From the NCBI RefSeq assembly GCF_025602895.1, contig NW_026516337.1:1-64000 (forward strand): 64,000 bases of DNA, read 5' to 3'. The translations under genes and the position numbers were made by a program. This stretch comes from Polychytrium aggregatum (lineage: Eukaryota; Chytridiomycota; Chytridiomycetes; Polychytriales). The notes beneath the pieces are model-generated. The model was not told the origin of the DNA, searched no databases, and saw nothing but the letters and a program-made list of their open reading frames with translations. Shown piece after piece: positions 11,920 through 21,205 of the stretch (position 1 is the first letter of the stretch; every line of letters starts with the position of its first letter).

Positions 11920-14089
11920 ATGAAGAGTCGCACGCCTCTCGGCCCAGAGCCCCCGGCACCTTCGCCTTCGGTCTCCAGAAAGGATATTGAGGCCGTCTAT
12001 GACTTCATCTCCACGGCGCGGGCACAACCCCTCCGTCAGTCGGCAACGTCGGTCCTGAGCCTGTTTGCAACAACGAGCCGCAAGTTTGATCTGGCCAGTC
12101 TGCTCTCGGTGCTGTTGGTCGAGCGAGTTCTTCTACCACGGCCGGTTCACCGCATCGCGGCTCTATATGCCCTCTACGCCGTCTACGAGGCTCTTCCGTT
12201 CAAGGACAGTCCATTCATCCATGTCTTTCTGGACTACATCCCCGAGACCTCCCCGACCTCCTATACCTCGCCCATCGCACCCACCCCTCAAGAGTCTTGG
12301 CTGTGTCTGCAGCTCTTCCAGCCCGTCACAAACATCGACTCCCTGACGCCTCTCGAAATCACCGCCTTCGACTCGAGCGCCGTGCAGGACGAGATCGCCA
12401 AAGCTCCACATCTGCAGCGCAACCTTGAGCTCGCCCTCGGTATCAAACAGGACTACGACGCCGACATTTTAAACTCGGCTTCGCTGCGTCCAAGCATCTA
12501 TGCCGTGGCCGAGCCCGATCTGCATGGGTAAGGGCCTACCGGTGGACTCAACGATTGCTGTCCTTGGGACTCGGGCCGATCCGGGCATCATTGAAGATGT
12601 TGGATGTATGTGCGGGCTGGATCGCAACCGCATCTGTGGCCCATGCGGCTGATGCGACGTCATGAGTTAGTGGCTGCTCGCCTGCTCTCGGGTGGTGTGA
12701 TGTATACACCTGCCACTAATGCATTCTCGATCCAACACTATGCCAACACCCAGGGACATTGTCGAACCGACGCTGTCTGAGGCCCTTGAAGCTGCCGTTG
12801 CCCTGTTCTGCGAGTATCCTGACCATCAATCCCAGCTTCTGGGATTCCGGCCCCCGTTTCCCCAATGTCTGCCACCGTCAATGCCGTTGCTGGATCATGA
12901 GGTATCGAGCATAATGCTTTCCACCAGCATCGGATCTTGGGCAAGCTTGCGGACGGAGTAACGGCCAAGGACACTGAGACGAAACTCATGCTCATCGCTT
13001 CGTCCGATCACGTTCTCTATATCTCGTCGTCAATACCAGCTTTCTTGGATACATCCGGCGATCCAGGGCCCGCTCATCGAGTGGGATCCCTCAATCGCAT
13101 CAGACACCACCAAACGGAATGAAGTCAGGCAGCACCTGCTTGCCGGAGCCGAAACCCCGCTCAGCATTTCGCAACAGCAGGTGGGCTCCGAGCCGTTCAT
13201 CCGAACAAGCATATGCCTGAGGGCTCCAAAGCTCTGCTGAAACGGTGCCGCTGGATTTCGACGATACTGGCTGACCATCCCCTGCGTTGTTTGTGTGGCT
13301 GTCGAGTATAGCATGTTGCGAGCATCTTGCAGGCCGATCCAAATCTAGTGCTCCAATGCGGGGTCACCACAGGAAACCTCGTTGGACTCGTGGAGCACAA
13401 CCCGTCACTGGCATTCGAGGCGCTCAAGAGCCTGGCCAGCGTCGGCCACATTGACGAGTGAGTTTTGGAACCTTCTGGATGTTCGGATGCCAAGAGTGTG
13501 CTGGCTGCCTGGATACTCACCAGTCTTGTCTTGTGCTGCGTTGATGGGCGTTCAAGGTTTCTGGAGATCCTCATCAACATGGGGGTTTCTCTGCAATCCA
13601 TGGAGGTTGTCAACCAACTCGCATCGTCCATCGAGCTACCCTCGCGCTTCTTGCAGCGATACGTCTCCAACTGTATCTCGACATGTGAACTGATTGCCGA
13701 CAAGTACGCCCAGAACCGACATGTGCGCCTGGTAGGCAGTGCGTGCATTCTGTTGCAAGGGTTTATTCTGTGATCGCAGCTCTACGACTATTGCCTCGAT
13801 CAGAGGTGTCCATTCTCGAGTATGAGTTGTGGCTCGACGGTGCTCACCGCATGGTTTCAAGATGGGCGTCCATTTATGGCTACTGACATGTCGCTCGATT
13901 GTCGGCGACCTGTTGCAGGTGTGCGTTTTTCTACAGTCGCTCATCAGCAACGGGATCATATCGCCAATGGACTTTGTCGAGATCCAGCCGTTCTGCATTC
14001 AGTTCTCGAGAATCAAGGAAGCTGCAGCCCTGTTTCGCCTGCTGAAGCGAGGAAGCGACATCCCGCCCGCAGCTAAACCGTGGGCATAG
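11920..14089 (+). CDS. CNOT11: CCR4-NOT complex subunit 11 (CNOT11/DUF2363 family)
   Basis: Six exons (11920-12527, 12754-12901, 13040-13180, 13312-13457, 13557-13731, 13919-14089) give 462 aa. CNOT11 docks with CNOT10 on the N-terminal part of the NOT1 scaffold of the CCR4-NOT mRNA deadenylase. The N-terminal half is helical ([20 protein letters not shown]). The centre has the conserved proline segment ([18 protein letters not shown]) followed by [17 protein letters not shown]. The C-terminal DUF2363 domain is very well preserved: [56 protein letters not shown] and [19 protein letters not shown]. Splice phases agree at all five junctions. Baker's yeast lacks this subunit, so its presence fits a non-ascomycete fungus. 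Confidence 0.93.
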
Positions 14090-14753
14090 ACTGCTCTAGT
14101 TGGACTACTGTAATTGGATTGCTCTATTAGATTGCTCTATTTGGATTGCTCTATTTGGATTGCTCGTCCATACTGCATGCGCGATATGGCATAAGCAACG
14201 TTCGTTTGGCTGACGGAATGGTGCCCCGGCGAGCAAATTTCATGGGTGCGAGCGCCGGTCGATGCCATTCAATCAGATCGATAAGCATCGTTGAATCCAC
14301 ACCAACACACAAGTCATCCGCGTGTTGAGGTGTCCCGTCTCAACACTGGCACGCTGCAATGTCGGTGTTCATTGATAGCAACAGGAGACAGGAGTCAGTG
14401 ACAGGGGAAGGGGAAGGGGCAGGGGCAAGGGAGGGGCAAGGGAGGGGAAGGGGCAGCTCTGTTTGTTTGCCCGTCCCAGGACAACAGAGAATATTCAAAC
14501 GCGCCACCCGGCGGCTGGCCAGGCCTGGATGCGCAACTGGACAGCTCCGTCGCCTCGCTGCATCATCCGGTACCCTGTCGCCGATGCCCCTCGCTATCAT
14601 CCACTTTGCTTGGCAACGGCATCGCTGCTCGAGGGCATCCCAGAACCCGATATCCATCACTCCGAACCCATCGTCCGTTCCCAGCACACCCCACCGAGAG
14701 GCACTGTGCCGTCTCAAGAACGCAAGTGAGCATCCATTCCCAGTTCCTCAACT
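14090..14753. other. Intergenic region with minisatellite and G-rich tract
   Basis: No gene supported. An imperfect ATTGCTCTATTTGG repeat sits at 14117-14166 just after the CNOT11 stop. A strongly G-rich tract (14403-14453, many GGGG runs 2-4 nt apart) lies about 300 nt upstream of the next gene and could form a G-quadruplex on the plus strand. Confidence 0.5.
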
Positions 14754-17318
14754 GTGATGGCAGACTCGGACGGCGAACCCTCGGGGCTTTCCGTATCCAC
14801 GGCAGTACCTACCAAACTCAGCGAGCAGGAGAGCCTGGATCTCAGCCCCGACATTAACATGTCCCTAACCGAGAAACTGGCGAGCGATATCAACCTCGCG
14901 AATGAAGAGGCCGAGCGGTTCAAGAATATGGACACTGCCCTTGGCCTCACCCCCCATCAGGCCATCCAACTCCACCGCCTGGCCGAGTCCATCAAGATGG
15001 CATACACCCTGCTTGCCATGAAGCATCTGCACTCGACCTTCGAAGATGAGTCCAATGGGCTGTATGACCAAGAAGTTGTGACGTTCTCTACCGGCGTGCA
15101 GCTCAACCTGGATGAAGAAGAGACGCGGCTCAAGTAAGTAATATGCGGCAGCACCTTGCCGACCAGAAAGGTGTCAGCCAAACAAAAGTGTGCCGAGACA
15201 TGCCGACGAGGTGCATGGCGGCTGGGGCGACGATCCTCATCGAGGCCGTCCGAGACGAACCGGCTGGGGCAGATTGGCTGGACCCAATAACCACAAGTAC
15301 TGCAAAGCGCACGAACACCCAGGGATCCCGAGGCTGGCTGTGGCTGCGGCTGCAGCTGCTTTGGTCCTGATTAGTAGTGTGCCGATTCACTAACCGTGTA
15401 TGCACTCTCGCATCACCTGCACTCACTCGAATCCCCGATGAACACCATGATCCCATTTCACCATGTGCCTCGGGGCTCTAGTGCGGCCGTGGAAGCCTAC
15501 ACCATGTTCCTGGTCCAGTGCGGAGTACCCCGAGGCAGCGAGCGGTTCGATGCGGCCCTGGCAGCGGCCGGGCTGGGTGTGAGCACAATACTGAACGACC
15601 CCAACTTCCCGGAAGCCCCTGAGATTCCCGAAGTCATCACCGAGGAGGTCACCGTTAGCATTCCTCTGCCCGAGCTGTCGTTGATGCCCGTTGATGAGCC
15701 AGAGATCTCTTCTCCGCGTCGCAGCGAGGGCTCTCGTCGGGCTAGTCTGGTTGTTCGATACGCCCATCGGATATCGATGTGCGAGCGCCCGATCGATCTT
15801 GAGGACGTCGTCGAGACCCAGAACAGTTCCGCCGAGGACCAGGAAACGCAGCCGCCTGTGGGGCCGCCCGAGACTGCTGGGGATATACCTGTCATTGCAG
15901 AAACCAGCACACAAGCCCAAAACGAAGCCGTGACGGAAGCACAATCCGAAGCCGAGCCTGTCGCCGAGGAAACCGCGACCGAGCGGTCTGAGGCTACCAG
16001 ACAACAAGACTCGCCGATTCCCAAGGCGCCGAGTATCCCGATGTCGAGCCCCGGTCCTGTGGCGGCATTCCCGAATCCCAGAGTGCGGCCACCCGCGACA
16101 GCAAGAATCCCAGGCGAGGGTAATGTCCTCCAGGCCAAGCTCTTCGACCCGCTCGCCAACCTCAACATGCCCAACCCGCCACGACCCAATCCAGTCGTCG
16201 GCACACGGTATCCATATTCATCCAAATCCAAAGTCAGCACACCCTCCGACGGCTTGGGTCCGGTTGGGCCGTTCTCCTACCGCATCCAACCAAGCCACCC
16301 ATCTTCCAGAGACCCACGACCACCCACGAACTACGTCGGGGCGCGAGACAATCACATCGTCGGCCGAGGTGCTCTCAAGCCCATCCCAAATCCATCGGCC
16401 CCGCTGTTGCCCCAGAGCATGAATCCCGCAACGATATCAAAGCATCTGACCAACAAGCCGCTCAAGTACCTCCCGGAGCCGGTAGTACACGGGGCAGATG
16501 CGACGGATGCAGCAGGCCAGAAGGCCGACACTTTCGAGCCTGTCTCGGCGGCGACAGACCACGAAGTCGGCTCCGGCGTTGCTGGCGCTGTTGGGGCGAC
16601 TAGTGTGTTCCCTGGACCAGGCTCGATATCGTCGTCGTCTGGACAAGGTATGCCCATGGGCAACCGATCGAGGCTGGGCGGGTCGACTGGCGATACCGCC
16701 GTCGTTATTGGCGAGCGCAGCCATAGCTTAACCGATCATAAGCGAATCGACCCCGACTATGCGGAGCCACTGGCATACCAATCCAGACTGGGTGGCTCTC
16801 AGCTCCGGATCTCCCAACCCGACAGCGCCCTCGCTGGTGCGTCGCTTCGGTGGGGAGCATCCCAGACCGTGGGTATCCGCGACCACAAGCTTCCGGTGCT
16901 CTCTCACCCCGGAGCCAAAACCATGAGTGCTACCTCTATCCTTGACGATCCAGAGCCAACAGCTGGTACACGAACCAGGCAAGGATCGGATGTTTCGGCC
17001 CAAGGGACAACGTGTGTGCCTGGGTTCTCACCGCAAGTAGAGTCGTTGTACATCGGTCGCTCGGAGGTCCAGAACGCCATGGCAAAGTCCCTGAATACTG
17101 CCATCCAGAATCGGAACCGGCGGCTTGTCGCAGGAAGTCTGGTACCGACACAGGGCAAGATCGAGCCGCTGAGGGGTGGCCGGCCCGGCCATATCACAGA
17201 CATCAACCCTGATCTCAAGATTGGCCCCGCTGTCACGTACATCGCTGGGGATCATCGCACACTTCCGCCGCTCCAGCCAAAGCGAGATAGCATCGAGCAG
17301 AAACCAGCCCCCATGTAG
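14754..17318 (+). CDS. Unrecognised 738-aa protein, helical N-terminus and long disordered Pro/Ser-rich region
   Basis: I do not recognise this family. Exon 1 (14754-15133) is acidic and helix-prone (EKLASDINLANEEAERFKNM, QAIQLHRLAESIKMAYTLLA). Exon 2 (15482-17318) continues AAVEAYTMFLVQCGVPRGSE and then becomes long, Pro/Ser/Thr/Glu-rich low-complexity sequence. A SRLGG motif recurs near residues 520-560. The intron 15134-15481 is chosen because the downstream TAG acceptor restores phase and a CTAAC branch-point sequence lies at about 15391. Reading on from the nearer in-frame ATG codons would need a second frame. The first 180-200 residues look like the only folded part. The exon model is good, but function is unknown. 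Confidence 0.62.
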
Positions 17319-17513
17319 CGGGGGGAGTCTTGGCCTTTGGAACCTTGGTTGCTTGTTCTGGATACTGAATATACACATGGACATCTGCTTCGCTGGAGCA
17401 GCTCAAGAGCGCACTTCAGAGCAACGGAAGCATGTGCTTACTCGGTGTATTGAACCTGGAACTAGTGCAAACGCATCAATGGGTTTGTGCCCAAATATAT
17501 CGAGGCCGGTGTT

Positions 17514-17566
17514 CGCTCGGTGCATTCATAGCACTGCGGCTCGCTCGGTGCATTCATAGCACTGCG
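17514..17566. repeat. Short direct repeat, two copies
   Basis: A unit of about 25 nt containing CGGTGCATTCATAGCACTGC occurs twice in tandem immediately beyond the stop codon of the broken F-box gene. Confidence 0.6.
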
Positions 17567-18084
17567 TCATGCCCAAGGGTTATACAGCTTGGGCCGGTTC
17601 CTGGTGGTGCGGCTGCCTTGCAAGTTGCTTTGCGAGTTGCCTTGCGAGTTGCTTTGTGAGCTGCCTGGAATGTCGGCCCATCGAAAGATGGCTTCCAGAC
17701 CCCGGGCCATTTCCGCTGACCATCGCAGCCCATACCGTTCTGCGTACACCCGAATATTTGATCTTGGATGGATGTCATCAAGGCGATCCTCGACGGTATG
17801 GGAATCGCCTGCGTTCCATAGTTCCAGGTCGTCGGGTCCACCTTCATGGTGTATGCGGATGGTGACCGGGATTCCACTTGAAAAGCCAGAGTATTCGATC
17901 GAGTCTTCCCAAGTCTGAAGGAAGACCCGAAATCGCTTGTCGATGGTGCCGACCATGTTGGTGACGCTAAATGCTTGGCAAAACGGACACAGCTTGGAAT
18001 GACCTGATGGGTAGGAAGCTGTTGCTTCTCCTGCCGCCCACACCTCCGAGTTCTGTCCGGGCAGGTTGCAGAAGAGCGGGCGAT
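17567..18084 (-). pseudogene. 3' fragment of an F-box gene split by an LTR retrotransposon
   Basis: This minus-strand open frame continues, in frame, the F-box fragment at 30569-31036. Removing the retroelement and one copy of the 5-bp duplication joins SLQLHR on the far side to PLFCNLPGQNSE here. The fragment encodes about 170 residues, including the stretches NMVGTIDKRFRVFLQTWED and RVYAERYGLRWSAEM. It ends with a short Ser/Gln/Asn repeat coded by GAGTTGC-type repeats at 17620-17665 and a TGA at 17567. Separated from its promoter and F-box by 12.5 kb, it is presumably not expressed as part of the original protein. Confidence 0.8.
18080..18084. repeat. Target-site duplication, left copy (GCGAT), outer element
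   Basis: GCGAT precedes the TG that opens the left LTR and recurs directly after the CA that closes the right LTR (30569-30573). A perfect 5-bp duplication is typical of Ty3/gypsy integration. Confidence 0.95.
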
Positions 18085-18503
18085 TGTGATGACCAGCATC
18101 ACAACGGACCAATGAGATTGTCCCGCATGCTCTCGCCCTCCGCACCAATCATGAGTCCCCACGTGTTTGTTTGCCCCCATGCATGAGCACGCGCCGTTGC
18201 CACCCGCGTCTACTGGTTTCCTGCCTCCCCCACCGCTCGGCACATGTCCCCGGGCTGTGCCAAGCCTCTCTCGCTTGCACACCAGCCACTCTCGCACCCC
18301 CTTCTCGCTTCTCTGTGATGCTCCACCCTTCTCGCCCACTTTTGCCCCTCGACCTTCTCCCGGTCTATAAATAGCCCTGCATGTCTGAGCCTATGTTGAA
18401 CACCAGTTCGAACAAAACTTGTTCTTTGGTGTTCGGGGCTAAAAGCTAATAAAGCTCATACCAAGCACTTGGTCTTCGTCCTTGCGCTTGTTCACTCCTT
18501 ACA
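18085..18503 (+). repeat. Left (5') LTR of outer element
   Basis: 419 bp from TGTGATGACC to CTCCTTACA. It contains a TATA box (TATAAAT, 18366-18372), the presumed transcript start segment AGTTCGAACAAA (18405-18416), and a polyadenylation-like AATAAA in GCTAATAAAGC at about 18446-18455. The right LTR is the same length and its open frames translate identically. Confidence 0.96.
18366..18372 (+). promoter_or_regulatory. TATA box in outer 5' LTR
   Basis: TATAAAT within GTCTATAAATAGCC. The same 14-nt string surrounds the TATA box of the inner element's LTR in its own orientation. It lies 39 nt upstream of the self-complementary segment at 18405. Confidence 0.8.
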
Positions 18504-18504
18504 C

Positions 18505-18516
18505 TTTGTTCGAACT
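18505..18516 (+). promoter_or_regulatory. Primer binding site of self-priming type, outer element
   Basis: TTTGTTCGAACT begins one base after the 5' LTR. It is the exact reverse complement of AGTTCGAACAAA at 18405-18416 inside that LTR. No TGG-initial, tRNA-3'-end-like primer site is found at this junction. Together with the matching arrangement in the inner element this indicates that the folded-back 5' end of the transcript primes minus-strand DNA, as known for Tf1 and relatives. Confidence 0.75.
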
Positions 18517-18680
18517 CTCTTCTACTGATACCACCTGCTTGGTATCTTCCGCTCCTAGCCCCGCCCCTTTCCTAGTCCTGTCCGAACCTCAAGCACACTT
18601 GTGTCTGAGCCCTCTTCGCTCTCCTGTTCTTGAACCTCCTCGCTTTTTTTTTTTTTCCCAGTCCCAGTCCCAGTCCCGCC

Positions 18681-19658
18681 ATGGATCCTGCCCTCGTGGA
18701 CCGCCTCCGTGCCTTGGAGGCCGAGCTCGCCGAGCTCCGGACAGCTCGCGATGCTCCTGCCGCTGGGTACAGCGTGCAGATGCCGGACCGTTACGACGGT
18801 AACCGGCAAGGGTTCCGGGCATTCGTAAATCAGTGCAAACTGTATATACGAATGCAGCCCCACCGGTTCCCTGCTGACCCGATTAAGGTCGGATTCGTCA
18901 TTAGTCTGCTCACTGGACCGGCTCTCCAGTGGGCGACTCCGATGCTTGAGATGGGTGATCCCCGACTCAACTCTTTTGGCGATTTCCTAGAACGCTTTTC
19001 CAAAGTGTTTGACGACCCTGATCGGGCCAGGACTGCCGAGTCAGTGATCACCACACTGTCTCAGGGCAACCGCCCGTGCGCAGTCTATGCATCCGAGTTC
19101 CTTCGTATTGCCGCCGATACGACTTGGAACGACGGTGCAAAGATCTCGTTCTTCCGACTTGGCTTGTCGGATGATGTCAGAGACGAACTTTCGCGAGTTC
19201 GCCCTCTGCCACGAGATCTGGAGGAGTACATCGAGCTTTGTAACGAGCTCGATGCACGAATCCGCGAGCGCCGTCAAGAGCGCCGAAGCACGCCTGCCCG
19301 CTACCGGTCTTCCCAGTTCGCCTTTGGTTCCGCCTCCGCTGCCGTTCCCGCCATCGCTCCCGCGCCCGTCCTCGCTCCGCCGCACCCCTCCTACATTGTT
19401 TCCGAGCCCATGCAAGTGGACTCTGCCGTCTCTGGACCCCTGACCGCCGAGGAGAAACAACGCCGCCGCCGCTTTGGACTCTGCCTGTACTGTGGCAAGA
19501 AGGGCCACTTGGTACGAAACTGCCCCGTCAAGTTTGGATCTACCAGAGCTACCGGACCGCCCCCTGGACCTCCCGGCCCGAGGATCATCCGCACCATCGT
19601 TTACGAAGATGGAGAAGTGCAAGACTTCAGTTCGGGAAACGACCAGGCCCGGTTCTAA
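18681..19658 (+). CDS. gag: Gag of outer chromovirus
   Basis: The 325-aa protein forms the virus-like particle. After a coiled-coil start (ALVDRLRALEAELAELRTAR) comes a retrotransposon Gag core (MPDRYDGNRQGFRAFVNQC, SLLTGPALQWATPMLE, LSDDVRDELSRVRPLP), then a Pro/Ala-rich linker and one canonical CCHC zinc knuckle, CLYCGKKGHLVRNC. The ATG at 18681 follows CCCAGT repeats. The end of the frame contains the codons TCG GGA AAC, forming the heptamer G GGA AAC at 19634-19640 that would let ribosomes slip into the -1 pol frame. The stop lies five codons later. Confidence 0.93.
   Translation: MDPALVDRLRALEAELAELRTARDAPAAGYSVQMPDRYDGNRQGFRAFVNQCKLYIRMQPHRFPADPIKVGFVISLLTGPALQWATPMLEMGDPRLNSFGDFLERFSKVFDDPDRARTAESVITTLSQGNRPCAVYASEFLRIAADTTWNDGAKISFFRLGLSDDVRDELSRVRPLPRDLEEYIELCNELDARIRERRQERRSTPARYRSSQFAFGSASAAVPAIAPAPVLAPPHPSYIVSEPMQVDSAVSGPLTAEEKQRRRRFGLCLYCGKKGHLVRNCPVKFGSTRATGPPPGPPGPRIIRTIVYEDGEVQDFSSGNDQARF
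19634..19640 (+). promoter_or_regulatory. -1 ribosomal frameshift heptamer GGGAAAC, outer gag-pol
   Basis: GGGAAAC fits X XXY YYZ in the gag frame (TCG GGA AAC). The pol frame is the -1 frame and is open from before this point through the gag stop, so a single -1 slip here gives a continuous Gag-Pol. Confidence 0.75.
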
Positions 19659-20400
19659 GTGAAGGCCTTGAACCGGAGCCGTGCCCACCGCCTTCCGAAA
19701 GTGAAGACATTGGTAAGGTGCCTTTGGTAAGTACTGGGGAAGCAGTGATGTGCGGACAGCTTCGCCTTGCCTCTGGACCGGCGGACACTCTCAGCTCTGG
19801 CATAGTACCCGTGGCACCTCTGGTGTCACTGGGAACTGCACCTCATCCACAGGTGCAAATACCTGAGCTGTCCTGCCAACCCTCGGCAAAGTTAACTGTC
19901 TGTGCTAGCCGCAACCCTGGTGCCGAAGCTGGTACCGAACCAAAGTCTTGTGTTTCGTCTGTTCGTCGTTGCTCGTTGGTTGTTCCCGTCGCTGTTCGTC
20001 TTCCTTCTGGTGATTCTCTGTCGTGCGAAGGACTTGTCGATTCTGGTGCCTCTGGCAACTTTATCGACGAGGACTTTGTTGCTCGACACTCTGTCCCCAC
20101 CTGCTCCAAGGCTTCGCCCTTGGCAGTGGAAGGCGTGGATGGTAAGCCGCTGTCGTCTGGCCCCATCCTCCGCGAGACTGCTCCACTCGAGGTGATTCTC
20201 GGGGACGTCTCGCAACGCCTTCGGTTCGATGTGATCAGGTCTCCACATCAACCACTTATCCTTGGCTTTCCTTGGTTGCGCACCGCCGAGCCCAAGATTG
20301 TCTGGTCTCGCGGTCTTCTTTGTCTCCCTCCTTCTGTTGATTCCGACCCCTCTCCATGCACTACTTCTCTTTCGTCTTGCTCCACTTCCTCCAATGTCAC
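19635..20400 (+). pseudogene. pol: Pol 5' segment (protease) of outer element, cut off by inner insertion
   Basis: This is the -1 frame after the slip site. After a linker it carries an aspartic protease with LVDSGASGNFIDEDF (active-site DSG) and the later ILGFPWL strand typical of retropepsins. The frame runs uninterrupted to SSNVT at 20400, where the inner element begins. Its downstream half resumes in the same phase at 26810. As it stands, translation would read into the inner LTR in a foreign frame. Confidence 0.88.
20396..20400. repeat. Target-site duplication, left copy (GTCAC), inner element
   Basis: GTCAC lies directly before the inner LTR and again directly after the other LTR at 26805-26809, a perfect 5-bp duplication. 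Confidence 0.95.
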
Positions 20401-21191
20401 TGTTAGAGTCCAAAGGGGACTCAACGGCAAAAGAAGAAGTGAGCTCGAAGTGAGCTCAGGGAAAGCAAGGGTAGAGTCCGAAGTGGACTCGGAGAGGGAG
20501 CGAGGGAAGCAAAGATCCGTTCAAGATAAGACTTGTCTCGAAATGAGACGTGAGGAACACTCAGAGAATAAAGTAGAAGGCACTTTATTTAGTCCTATTT
20601 TGAACGCTAAGGTTCGACTACACATCGCGGGGGTCAGGCTATTTATAGACAAGTCCGGACTTGGCAGCGAAGGGCGGCCAAGGGAGGGAAAAGTGGGCGA
20701 TCGAGCAGGGCGAAGGGGGCGATGCACGAACGAGGGCCGAGAAGGACCACCGAGACAGGCAGAGAACCAAAGCGAGAGAGGCGCAAGCAAAAGCGAAGCA
20801 CCTGGCAGGAGAAACGTGCAAAGGCGAAGCAATGTGACTCAACGTCCAAGAAGCGGATTGGTCAAGTATAAGGTTGGGGCAAATGCATGCGAGATGAACA
20901 AGAGATCGGGGCGGTCAGGCAGGTCATGAGTCACCGGTGGGGGGACACATGACCGGCAGCCGAATTGCAACCAATCGCAGCAAGGCGCGTGCACAAACAA
21001 ACCGGCGCGTGCGAAGAAGACAAAGGAAGCGGAGCAGCGCGGGAAAACGGAAGTGCGGAAGGAGCGGAAAAGACAGGCAAAAGGCGGAAAATCGGAGGGG
21101 AACTGCAAGGCTACACACAAACAAACAGAAAGGCAAAAGAATAGCCAAGTGTGCAGTCAAAGTGGAGAACAAGCAGGAGCTATCCCTAACA
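20401..21191 (-). repeat. 3' LTR of inner element (left copy on the window)
   Basis: 791 bp. On the minus strand it starts TGTTAGGGATAG and ends GACTCTAACA. It holds the same TATA, presumed start and AATAAA features as its partner at 26014-26804. Confidence 0.96.
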
Positions 21192-21205
21192 TCATCCCCT
21201 TCCTT
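21192..21205 (-). other. Polypurine tract of inner element
   Basis: On the minus strand AAGGAAGGGGATGA directly precedes the 3' LTR, the expected site for the plus-strand DNA primer. It resembles the outer tract AAGGAGGAGATAG. Confidence 0.75.

Noticed and set aside
15396-15481. In-frame extension of exon 2 of the orphan gene to an earlier start
   Set aside because: It would require starting a separate gene at a non-ATG codon, whereas the TAG acceptor at 15480-15481 joins exon 1 in phase with a good branch point.
18505-18520. GTTCGAACTC resembling the T-arm of a tRNA gene
   Set aside because: No cloverleaf can be drawn around it. Its position next to the LTR and its match to the LTR start segment explain it as a priming site.
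20521-20850. Leucine/serine-rich frames inside the inner LTR
   Set aside because: Present identically in both LTRs, no motif, and they overlap the TATA and start region.
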